Part shown: positions 7,395 to 14,256 of the stretch, piece by piece
Numbering within the stretch: position 1 is the first letter of the stretch
Layout of the letters: each line of letters opens with the position of its first letter
Source: Bacteroidales bacterium UBA755
Lineage (GTDB): Bacteria; Bacteroidota; Bacteroidia; Bacteroidales; UBA932
Length of the DNA stretch: 21,373 bases
Assembly: GCA_002297815.1 (NCBI GenBank)
Contig: DBKH01000085.1
Coordinates: 1 to 21,373, forward strand
Direction of reading: 5' to 3'
Program-made: the position numbers and the translations under genes
The notes under the pieces: model-generated
Database searches by the model: none
Told to the model about the DNA's origin: nothing
The model's input: only the letters and a program-made list of their open reading frames with translations

Positions 7395-7852
7395 CCCTCT
7401 TTCTCTATCTCGTGTGGCGGAAGTGCTTTCTTCTTGCGGAAGACTACCCTCTCGCTCATAAAGAAGTTCAGTCCTCCCGACACGCATAATGCCAGAAGGT
7501 TACACCACACGACATTCCAGCGGAATATTCTTTGGATCAAAAGAAGAAACGCCATTTTCACAAGGAAAGCACCTATGCAGGAGAGGTTGTAGCCGCCAAG
7601 ATGCCGAAAGAACGACCTTTTGCTCCGGCACGACACCCTATCCTTCCAGATAAAGAAATAGGCCACCACAAAATTTGTTACAGCAGCGCACTCGAACGAG
7701 ATTGCCGGTGAGACTATGTACTCCCCTACATAAGAACTGAACACCCACTTTGAGAAAACCCAAAGCACAACCGTGTCCACAATCGTTCCAAGAAGGCTCG
7801 ATGCGGAGAACTCTGCGAATCTTTTGACTAATTTAAGCCACGGTTTGGTCAT
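7391..7852 (-). CDS. GtrA family membrane protein, 153 aa
   Basis: This is a small four-span protein of the GtrA family, whose members are thought to move undecaprenyl-phosphate-linked sugars across the membrane for surface polysaccharide or teichoic acid decoration. Spans lie at about residues 14-36, 45-67, 83-106 and 113-131. The recognisable features are FAEFSASSLLGTIVDTVVLW at the start, NFVVAYFFIWKDR in the second span, and the terminal NFFMSERVVFRKK typical of the family. A TTG at 7861 is in frame; I take ATG 7852. A -7 box is at 7872-7879. No glycosyltransferase partner is adjacent, so it is an orphan here. The gene ends tail-to-tail with the ThrE-like gene, sharing four bases. Confidence 0.88.
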   Translation of the reverse strand: MTKPWLKLVKRFAEFSASSLLGTIVDTVVLWVFSKWVFSSYVGEYIVSPAISFECAAVTNFVVAYFFIWKDRVSCRSKRSFFRHLGGYNLSCIGAFLVKMAFLLLIQRIFRWNVVWCNLLALCVSGGLNFFMSERVVFRKKKALPPHEIEKEG

Positions 7853-7871
7853 CACTCTCAATTTCGGACGG

Positions 7872-7879
7872 CAAACTTA
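7872..7879 (-). promoter_or_regulatory. -7 box of the GtrA gene
   Basis: TAAGTTTG on the minus strand, 19 bases before the chosen ATG at 7852. No clear -33 element. Confidence 0.5.
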
Positions 7880-7922
7880 CATAAAAAACATGAAACTTTG
7901 GATAATTAGCAAATCTATTCAG

Positions 7923-7930
7923 TAAATTTG
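7923..7930 (+). promoter_or_regulatory. -7 box of the cation:proton antiporter
   Basis: TAAATTTG with a TTTG at 7897-7900, 22 bases upstream, as a possible -33 element. Transcription from here would include the hairpin at 7941-7964 in a leader of about 60 bases. Confidence 0.55.
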
Positions 7931-7940
7931 TCTTTTCAAA

Positions 7941-7964
7941 AGCGGCAAAGAACATGTTGCCGCT
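7941..7964 (+). promoter_or_regulatory. hairpin in the 5' leader of the antiporter gene
   Basis: AGCGGCAA at 7941-7948 pairs perfectly with TTGCCGCT at 7957-7964 across an 8-base loop. It lies between the -7 box and the start codon. No U-tract follows, so it is not a plain terminator; it could be a protein-binding operator or an RNA structure. It does not look like a known potassium-linked riboswitch. Confidence 0.45.
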
Positions 7965-7995
7965 GACACAATGTTAATTACTAAACGAGCGAGAA

Positions 7996-10245
7996 ATGTC
8001 TGACGAAATGAACATTGTACGAGATCTGGCCGTGATCCTTATTTCGGCCGGAGTGTTCACCATAATCTCAAAGGCTTTGAAGCAGCCTCTTATCATAGGT
8101 TATATCCTTGCCGGGTTTCTCATAGGCCCTAACATCAGTTTCTTCCCTGGAGTCTCCAGCGAGGCGACTGTGCACCAATGGTCGGAGATAGGCATAATCT
8201 TCCTCATGTTCGGACTAGGTCTCGAGTTCAGCTTCAAGAAATTGCTAAAAGTCGGTGGAAGTGCGATCGTCACTGCCGCTGTGAAATTCGTCGGAGTATT
8301 CATCATTGGTTTTGTCACCGCGCAGGCCCTGTCCTGGAGCTTTATGGAAAGCGTTTTCCTGGGCGGCCTGCTGTCTATGTCGTCAACGATTGTGGTGCTG
8401 AAATCCTACGAGGATCTTGGGCTTAAGAACAAACCCTACGCTGGAGTGGTGTTCGGGACACTTGTAGTGGAGGATCTGATAGCGATTCTTCTGATGGTGC
8501 TTCTCTCGACGATGGCGGTCTCGCAGACCTTCGCTGGAAAGGAATTAATCATGAACATAGCCAAATTGTCATTTTTCCTGATACTTTGGTTTCTTGTCGG
8601 GATTTATGTCATCCCGACATTGCTAAAGAAGGCCAAGAAGTACCTTAGTGACGAAATACTCCTGATTGTCAGCCTGGGACTTTGCTTCGGAATGGTCGCA
8701 CTTGCCATTTCGGTCGGGTTCTCTTCAGCCCTTGGCGCATTCGTGATGGGTTCAATCCTTGCCGAGACCTCGGAAAGCGAGCATATCGACCACATTGTGG
8801 AACCCATCAAGAATCTGTTCGGTGCGATATTCTTTATCTCTGTAGGTATGATGGTCTCCCCTTCGGTCATTGCGGAGCATTGGCCAGTGATACTCCTCAT
8901 AGCCATTATAGTGGTCGTGAGCCACATCATCTTCGCCGGAACCGGGATAATCCTGACGGGAAATGGCCTGGACAACGCTGTTCACACTGGCTTCAGCCTC
9001 GCCCAACTCGGAGAGTTCGGCTTCATCATAGCCGGGGTAGGTTGCACACTTGGCGTGATGCGGGACTTTATCTATCCAGTAATCATCTCCGTCTCCGTCA
9101 TAACGACATTCACGACTCCATTCATGATTAAACTGGCCGATCCTTGCTACAATCTTATATGCAGACGACTTCCGGCTTCATGGATCAAAAGGCTACAGCA
9201 GATGAACGATTCCGGCAAGCGGGCGACAGCAGCCGAGCATAATGAATGGAAAACCTTACTCAGTGCCTATTTCACCCGGATCATTCTCTATGGCGTGATC
9301 TTAATCGCTATCTATATCGGGTCAAAACTCTACCTGAGACCCGCCATCGGAAAACTGTTACCCGATCTGAGCACAACAATCCAGAAGATAATAGAGGTCG
9401 GAATAACCCTTCTCATGATGCTTCCTTTTCTTTTCGGGCTAGGTGTTCATTCCGGTTCCATCAGCAAGTCAGCCCCGAAACTTCTTAAAGAAAAAGAGAG
9501 CAATGTTTGGCCTTTGATGGGACTAATTTTCGCAAGGTCATTCCTTGCGGTTGGAATCGTCCTTGCTGTCCTTTCCTCTTATTTTCATCTGGCAGGTTGG
9601 ACTGTCCTCGCCATTTTCTTCGCGGGAATCATCTTCATCTTATTCGCGCGCCAGTCAATCCACAGATACTCTGCGTTGGAGAAGCGCTTCCTCTCCAACT
9701 ACAACGAGAAAGAGGAGGATGAACGCCGCAGCAAACCCGTGTCTTCATCCGTCAGCCAGAATCTCGCTGACTACGATGTTCACACCGATACCTTGACCAT
9801 CGGGCAAAACTCATCCTATGCCGGGGTAGCCCTGAAAGACATTCCGCTGCGGGCCGAGACCGGTGCGAACATCATCAAGATCAATCGTGGAGACCAGCAC
9901 TTCATCGTTCCGTCAGGCGATGTGGTCCTGTTTCCTGGAGACGAGCTGCTGGCTGTTGGGACATCCGCACAGTTGGATTCGTTGAAGAATATGTTCACGG
10001 AAGCCACAGTACACGTGGCACCGGGATCCGGATCCAACTTTAAAATCAAGCCAGAGGTTCTTGCATCTGACTCCACCTTAATAGGCAAGACCTTAATGAG
10101 CTTGAATCTCAGGAAATATCACTGCATGGTCATCAGCGTGCTCCGTGGCTCACAATTCATCACAAACCCGGAGCCTGATTTCAGATTCCGAGAAGGTGAC
10201 ACTGTCTGGATCGCTGGCAATGTGGGCGAACTGGAAACTGTTTAG
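7996..10245 (+). CDS. CPA2 family cation:proton antiporter with tandem RCK-C domains, 749 aa
   Basis: This inner-membrane protein exchanges K+ or Na+ for protons. The Na/H exchanger domain covers about residues 7-385 with the usual family features (EIGIIFLMFGLGLEFSFKKL, SMSSTIVVLKSYEDLG, GTLVVEDLIAILLM containing the buried Glu-Asp pair, and FSLAQLGEFGFIIAG). Further hydrophobic spans at about 425-560 follow. The C-terminus, about 595-749, is two RCK-C (TrkA-C) modules, recognisable from IGQNSSYAGVALKDIPLRAE with FPGDELLAVG and then the parallel SLNLRKYHCMVISVLRG with FREGDTVWIAG. There is no GxGxxG TrkA-N domain, unlike KefB/KefC, so ligand sensing would go through RCK-C alone. The stop overlaps the convergent lipoprotein gene by four bases. 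Ion specificity cannot be read from sequence. Confidence 0.93.
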   Translation: MSDEMNIVRDLAVILISAGVFTIISKALKQPLIIGYILAGFLIGPNISFFPGVSSEATVHQWSEIGIIFLMFGLGLEFSFKKLLKVGGSAIVTAAVKFVGVFIIGFVTAQALSWSFMESVFLGGLLSMSSTIVVLKSYEDLGLKNKPYAGVVFGTLVVEDLIAILLMVLLSTMAVSQTFAGKELIMNIAKLSFFLILWFLVGIYVIPTLLKKAKKYLSDEILLIVSLGLCFGMVALAISVGFSSALGAFVMGSILAETSESEHIDHIVEPIKNLFGAIFFISVGMMVSPSVIAEHWPVILLIAIIVVVSHIIFAGTGIILTGNGLDNAVHTGFSLAQLGEFGFIIAGVGCTLGVMRDFIYPVIISVSVITTFTTPFMIKLADPCYNLICRRLPASWIKRLQQMNDSGKRATAAEHNEWKTLLSAYFTRIILYGVILIAIYIGSKLYLRPAIGKLLPDLSTTIQKIIEVGITLLMMLPFLFGLGVHSGSISKSAPKLLKEKESNVWPLMGLIFARSFLAVGIVLAVLSSYFHLAGWTVLAIFFAGIIFILFARQSIHRYSALEKRFLSNYNEKEEDERRSKPVSSSVSQNLADYDVHTDTLTIGQNSSYAGVALKDIPLRAETGANIIKINRGDQHFIVPSGDVVLFPGDELLAVGTSAQLDSLKNMFTEATVHVAPGSGSNFKIKPEVLASDSTLIGKTLMSLNLRKYHCMVISVLRGSQFITNPEPDFRFREGDTVWIAGNVGELETV

Positions 10246-11057
10246 AATTTGATATATTCAGAGTTCAGATAAGGTTTAAGATCAGCCCACGAGACTGTGA
10301 CTTTGATTATTCCTTCCGCATAACTCGCGATTTCGTAAGGTTGGTAGAACCAAGTTACGCCTTCAATGGAGACTCCACACTTTCCATTAGGCACCATACC
10401 ATCTTGAAACATCGTCTCGAACGTGTCGCTACCCTGTTCTGACGCAAGTTTATCCTTGATCAGACCAGTAACTGGAGCGACATAGCCCGGCAGGAACAAA
10501 TCGTTCTCTGTCACGATTTCACCGTTCTTGATGTCAATGATGTAAGGTATAGAGTAATACATTCCGTGAGCTCCTCCCGTGTAGCTTTCGCTGAACACTT
10601 GATAGGTCTGTAGATTCATAAAACTCTCTCCGAACGCGCCAACCGTCCTATAGTACCAGTTACAGAATGTAGCTGGAGTCCAATAATCATCGTTCTCATT
10701 TTCATTGGAATATGCAAGATATTCCTCATAACTCTGTCCTGCGTCCTTCTGATAGCCAGCAATCAAGGTGTCTGAAACAGCGTCCGATGCCTCATCTACC
10801 GTCAGTCCGGCATATTCCTCCCCGAAGCAGCTCCTGACAATTGCATCGTTGATTTTATTGCGAACTAACTTCCACCCATTAAAAGATTTATAATATTCAA
10901 CGGAATGGGAGATTTTCACCGATGCTGAGTCATCCTGCACCAGTGTCTGCTCATAGTTATTCTCGTAAGTAGCGACCTTCGTCTCCCTCTCCACGCAAGA
11001 GACCGCCCCAAAAGCAAGCGTTCCTGCTACCAATAATGTCAGAATCCTGTTGTTCAT
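10242..11057 (-). CDS. lipoprotein with DUF3298/RsiV-like domain, 271 aa
   Basis: The N-terminus is a lipoprotein signal, a short basic start and hydrophobic core ending in a lipobox (FGAVSC), with Cys about residue 21 as the lipidated residue. The mature part resembles the DUF4163-DUF3298 (RsiV-like) fold: an N-terminal half with FNGWKLVRNKINDAI, a YQVFSESYTGGAHGMYYS segment that is the hallmark of the family (ggAHg), then a C-terminal DUF3298 part with LFLPGYVAPVTGLIKDKL and WFYQPYEIASYAEGIIKVTVSW. In RsiV this fold binds lysozyme; most Bacteroidota members have no known role. A TTG at 11063 is in frame; ATG 11057 fits the signal peptide. A -7 box is at 11082-11089. No sigma factor is adjacent, so an anti-sigma role is not supported. 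Confidence 0.85.
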   Translation of the reverse strand: MNNRILTLLVAGTLAFGAVSCVERETKVATYENNYEQTLVQDDSASVKISHSVEYYKSFNGWKLVRNKINDAIVRSCFGEEYAGLTVDEASDAVSDTLIAGYQKDAGQSYEEYLAYSNENENDDYWTPATFCNWYYRTVGAFGESFMNLQTYQVFSESYTGGAHGMYYSIPYIIDIKNGEIVTENDLFLPGYVAPVTGLIKDKLASEQGSDTFETMFQDGMVPNGKCGVSIEGVTWFYQPYEIASYAEGIIKVTVSWADLKPYLNSEYIKF

Positions 11058-11081
11058 AAACAATTGTCATTTGATTTCGGA

Positions 11082-11089
11082 CAAATATA
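11082..11089 (-). promoter_or_regulatory. -7 box of the lipoprotein gene
   Basis: TATATTTG on the minus strand, 24 bases before ATG 11057. Confidence 0.5.
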
Positions 11090-11156
11090 GACAATATTCC
11101 GACTATTACTATGAATATTTTATCAAAGATTCTCAAGTTATTCTGATTATGATTAC

Positions 11157-11164
11157 TAAATTTG
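11157..11164 (+). promoter_or_regulatory. -7 box of the NhaC/CDF operon
   Basis: TAAATTTG ending 9 bases before ATG 11174. This short distance argues against the in-frame TTG at 11162, which lies inside the box. Confidence 0.55.
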
Positions 11165-11173
11165 CCTATAATT

Positions 11174-12469
11174 ATGGAAAAGAACGAACTTACAAAACGA
11201 AGGATGAACGGGTGGCTGGCGCTTAGTCCGCTGGCGGTGTTTTTGGTGACATATCTGGTGTCGTCGCTGGTGGCGCATGACTTTTACAAGGTGCCGGTAG
11301 CATCAGCGTTCCTAATCGCATCGGTCTATGCGATGCTGATCACGAAAGGCACGGTGAATGAGAGAATCAGCATATTCTCTGGCGGGGCTGGCAACAAGAA
11401 TGTCCTGCTGATGATCTGGATATTCGTGATGGCTGGAGCGTTCGCCACGACGGCCAAGGCTATCGGCAGCGTGGAGGCCACTGTCAATCTTACCCTTACG
11501 ATTCTACCGGGGAAATGGCTGCTTGCCGGGCTATTCCTGGCTTCCTGCTTTATCTCCATGTCAATCGGGACGAGTGTCGGAACCGTGGTGGCTCTGGTGC
11601 CGATCGCTTCTGGAATCGCTTCACAGTCAGGGTTATCCTTGGCGATGGTGACCGGCCTGATTGTCGGAGGAGCTTTCTTCGGGGACAACCTGTCCTTCAT
11701 CTCGGACACCACCATTGCCTCGACCACTTCTCAAGGCTGCTCGATGTCCGACAAGTTCAAGGCCAACATTTGGATCTGCGGCCCGGCAGCACTGATCGTC
11801 ACGGTCATCTACCTCATCATCGGACTTAACCACGGAGCTACTCCGGAAATCGGGGAGATTGAATATGTCAAACTCATCCCATACCTGTCTGTCATCGTGC
11901 TGGCCTTGTGCGGTTTGAATGTCCTGCTCGTGCTTGGAATAGGCCTTCTACTCAGCGCTGTCATTGGATTCATTAACGGAATGACATGGCTCGGATTTCT
12001 GGGAAGTGTCGGTGACGGAATCTCCGGAATGGGCGAGCTGATCATCGTGACCATGCTTTCGGGAGGAATGCTTGAACTGATCCGGCGTAATGGAGGTATC
12101 GATTTCATTATCAATGGTTTAACAAAAGGAATTAAAGGCAAGAGGGGGGCTGAGTTCAGCATCGCTGGGCTGGTTGGGCTGTCGAATTTCTGCACGGCCA
12201 ACAACACGATCGCCATTCTGACGACCGGGGACATCGCCCGCGACATCACAAAGAAGTTCGGACTTGATCCAAGAAAATCCGCCAGTCTGCTTGACACGTT
12301 CTCATGCGTAGTCCAAGGCATCATCCCCTACGGTGCACAACTGCTGATGGCCTCAGGGTTTGCCGGAATCTCGGCAGCCGAGATCATTCCTTGCCTTTTT
12401 TACCCGTTTGTGCTTTGCACCGTGGCATGTTTCTCAATCATACTCAGAATCCCTAAACGCTACTCATAA
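11174..12469 (+). CDS. Na+/H+ antiporter, NhaC family, 431 aa
   Basis: This is a polytopic inner-membrane antiporter of the NhaC/ion transporter superfamily with about 11 hydrophobic spans. Family-typical stretches include SMSIGTSVGTVVALVPIASGIA in the middle, directly followed by GGAFFGDNLSFISDTTIASTTSQGC with the conserved GDN and SDTT residues, and in the second half SNFCTANNTIAILTTG and VVQGIIPYGAQLL, the mirrored helix-break motif. In characterised relatives it exports Na+ for protons; some family members carry amino acids or malate/lactate instead, so the substrate is inferred. Its stop codon shares one base with the ATG of the CDF gene (TAATG), so the two are translationally coupled. 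Confidence 0.88.
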   Translation: MEKNELTKRRMNGWLALSPLAVFLVTYLVSSLVAHDFYKVPVASAFLIASVYAMLITKGTVNERISIFSGGAGNKNVLLMIWIFVMAGAFATTAKAIGSVEATVNLTLTILPGKWLLAGLFLASCFISMSIGTSVGTVVALVPIASGIASQSGLSLAMVTGLIVGGAFFGDNLSFISDTTIASTTSQGCSMSDKFKANIWICGPAALIVTVIYLIIGLNHGATPEIGEIEYVKLIPYLSVIVLALCGLNVLLVLGIGLLLSAVIGFINGMTWLGFLGSVGDGISGMGELIIVTMLSGGMLELIRRNGGIDFIINGLTKGIKGKRGAEFSIAGLVGLSNFCTANNTIAILTTGDIARDITKKFGLDPRKSASLLDTFSCVVQGIIPYGAQLLMASGFAGISAAEIIPCLFYPFVLCTVACFSIILRIPKRYS

Positions 12470-13362
12470 TGGACAGAACCGCAAAAGTGACTTTCGTGAC
12501 TCTGGTGGGCTCCATTGTCAACATCATCCTCACCGTGTTCAAGATCATTGCCGGAGTGCTAGGACGCTCCACCGCGATGATTGCTGACGGAATCCATTCG
12601 CTTTCAGATCTTTTGAGCGACATTGTCGTGATTGTTTTTGTCAAGATCTCAGCCAAGGGAAGGGACAAGGACCACGACTACGGACACGGCAAGTTCGAGA
12701 CTTTCGCAACGCTGATCATCAGCCTGATGCTTATCGTTGTGGCAGCCAATCTGATGTCCGGAGGAATAAGCAAGATCCGTCTGATTCTGAGCGGAGTTGA
12801 AGTCAGTTCTCCGGGAATGATAGCTCTTTGGGCCGCTGTCGCTTCGATTGTTCTGAAAGAGATCCTTTACCATTACACCATAATCCAAGGGAAAGCCCTT
12901 AACAGCCCGATGATGATCGCCAACGCCTGGCATCACCGTTCGGACGCTTTCTCGTCCATCGGCTCCCTGCTCGGAATCGGAGGAGCAATATTCCTTGGAG
13001 ACAAGTTTGTCATTCTTGATCCCATCACGGGATGCGTCATAAGCATATTCATTCTTGTGATGGCGGTGAAGATGTCCGTGCCAGCGATAAAGGAACTGCT
13101 GGACGTGTCACTGCCGGACGAAGTCGAACAAGAAATAGAGGAGACAGCCAAGTCCATACATGGAGTCATTGATCTTCACGAACTTAAGACACGACGTGAG
13201 GGCCCCGGAATAATAATGGAAGGTCACCTTGTTCTGAACTCGCACATTTCCTTGAAAGAGGCCCACGACATCTCCAAGGATGTCGAGGAAGCCCTACGCA
13301 AGAAATTCGGCTCCGAGACGCAAATCTCACTGCATCTAGAACCGGAAGATGATTCGGAATAA
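12469..13362 (+). CDS. cation diffusion facilitator (CDF) metal exporter, 297 aa
   Basis: This is a six-span CDF transporter that exports Zn2+, Mn2+, Fe2+ or Cd2+ by proton antiport. The transport site is visible as two HxxxD pairs, His43/Asp47 in span 2 (DGIHSLSDLLSD) and His155/Asp159 in span 5 (AWHHRSDAFSS). His73 in GHGKFET is the usual cytoplasmic interface site. The His in span 2 where FieF has Asp favours zinc-type selectivity. The cytoplasmic C-terminal domain (about 205-292) carries HELKTRREGPG and HLVLNSHISLKEAHDISKDVE, typical of the dimerising ferredoxin-like fold. It is coupled to the NhaC-family gene by a one-base overlap. Its stop is immediately followed by the stop of the convergent SDR gene with no gap. 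Confidence 0.93.
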   Translation: MDRTAKVTFVTLVGSIVNIILTVFKIIAGVLGRSTAMIADGIHSLSDLLSDIVVIVFVKISAKGRDKDHDYGHGKFETFATLIISLMLIVVAANLMSGGISKIRLILSGVEVSSPGMIALWAAVASIVLKEILYHYTIIQGKALNSPMMIANAWHHRSDAFSSIGSLLGIGGAIFLGDKFVILDPITGCVISIFILVMAVKMSVPAIKELLDVSLPDEVEQEIEETAKSIHGVIDLHELKTRREGPGIIMEGHLVLNSHISLKEAHDISKDVEEALRKKFGSETQISLHLEPEDDSE

Positions 13363-14187
13363 TCAAGAATACATCCAGCCTATCACCGTGAGGACAAGCC
13401 TTTGAGGGAGCCTGCGGATCAGAAAGACCAGAAGGCTGTAAAGGAATGTCGGAGTGACTTCAGGCTTCATATTCTTTCGCTGAAGTTGCCTCAGAATGGC
13501 TTTGCCGATGATCTCCGGGCTCATGCCGTCACACTCATCCTTTGCCATGGCCGCGAGAGCTTTGACACAATCTTTATAGTAAGGAGAGTCCTCTCTCTGA
13601 GTATTTTGCGCCACACGGCGAGCCTTAGTGAATCCGGTCTTGACATCACCCGGCATCACGACACAGCATTGTACACCGAACTCCTTTGTCTCAATGGCCA
13701 ACGCCTTTGTAAGCTGCAAGATTCCAGCCTTCACACAGGAGTAATAGCCTTGATACGGCAGCGGAGCGAGAGCCGCGACGGAAGAAACCGTCACCACCCG
13801 TCCGTGTCCCTGCTTCCGGAAAAAAGGCAAACATCCCTGCACGGTCTTCACTACTCCGTAGAATGTCGTTGAATATTGAGCCTCAATCTCTTCGATGGAA
13901 GTTTCCTCAATCGGACCCGCGATTCCGTTCCCTGCGTTGCAGACTACCGCGTCCAGACTCCCCCGCTCACGGACAATCCTCTCGGCCACAGCGGCAATAG
14001 CCTCACTGTCATTAACATCCATCACCACAGGAAACATATTCCCGTTCTTTGAATATCCCTCCGGAGCCTTCCCGCTCCTTGATGCCGCATAGACCGTCAT
14101 CCCGGCATCGCACAACAGCCGCGCGGTAGCGGCCCCTATCCCGCTGCTCCCACCGGTCACCAGTACTGTTTTGACATTCGTTTTCAT
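13363..14187 (-). CDS. short-chain dehydrogenase/reductase, 274 aa
   Basis: This is a classical SDR oxidoreductase with an NAD(P)-binding Rossmann fold. The cofactor motif TGGSSGIG is at 11-18, NAG at 84-86, the catalytic Ser in VSSVA near 135-136, and the YxxxK pair is Tyr149/Lys153. Arg37 after the second strand suggests NADP(H). A C-terminal extension of about 40 residues ends in a hydrophobic segment (FLYSLLVFLIRRLPQRLVLTVIGW), so the enzyme is probably membrane-associated, as in SDRs that reduce 3-keto lipids such as ketosphinganine or acylglycerone reductases. The substrate cannot be identified from sequence. A -7 box sits in the U-tract of the terminator of the upstream ATPase gene. 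It is a single-gene unit convergent with the CDF gene. Confidence 0.9.
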   Translation of the reverse strand: MKTNVKTVLVTGGSSGIGAATARLLCDAGMTVYAASRSGKAPEGYSKNGNMFPVVMDVNDSEAIAAVAERIVRERGSLDAVVCNAGNGIAGPIEETSIEEIEAQYSTTFYGVVKTVQGCLPFFRKQGHGRVVTVSSVAALAPLPYQGYYSCVKAGILQLTKALAIETKEFGVQCCVVMPGDVKTGFTKARRVAQNTQREDSPYYKDCVKALAAMAKDECDGMSPEIIGKAILRQLQRKNMKPEVTPTFLYSLLVFLIRRLPQRLVLTVIGWMYS

Positions 14188-14192
14188 GACCG

Positions 14193-14200
14193 CAAAAATA
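14193..14200 (-). promoter_or_regulatory. -7 box of the SDR gene
   Basis: TATTTTTG on the minus strand, only 5 bases from the ATG at 14187. It overlaps the T-rich tail of the ATPase terminator. Confidence 0.4.
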
Positions 14201-14236
14201 ATAAAATCCCGAAAGATTCACTTGACTTCCGGGATT
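14193..14236 (-). terminator. intrinsic terminator of the P-type ATPase gene
   Basis: On the minus strand an 11-bp stem with one mismatch (arms 14226-14236 and 14205-14215, loop of 10) is followed by a T-rich run (14204-14194). It begins 20 bases after the ATPase stop codon. Confidence 0.8.
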
Positions 14237-14256
14237 ATATTCATTTCTATTGGAGT

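Noticed and set aside
7941..7964. c-di-AMP (ydaO) riboswitch in the antiporter leader
   Set aside because: The leader is far too short and has only one simple stem; none of the conserved riboswitch segments is present.
10242..11057. Anti-sigma factor RsiV
   Set aside because: The protein is a lipoprotein with only the extracellular-type domain, lacks a cytoplasmic sigma-binding part and has no sigma factor gene nearby.
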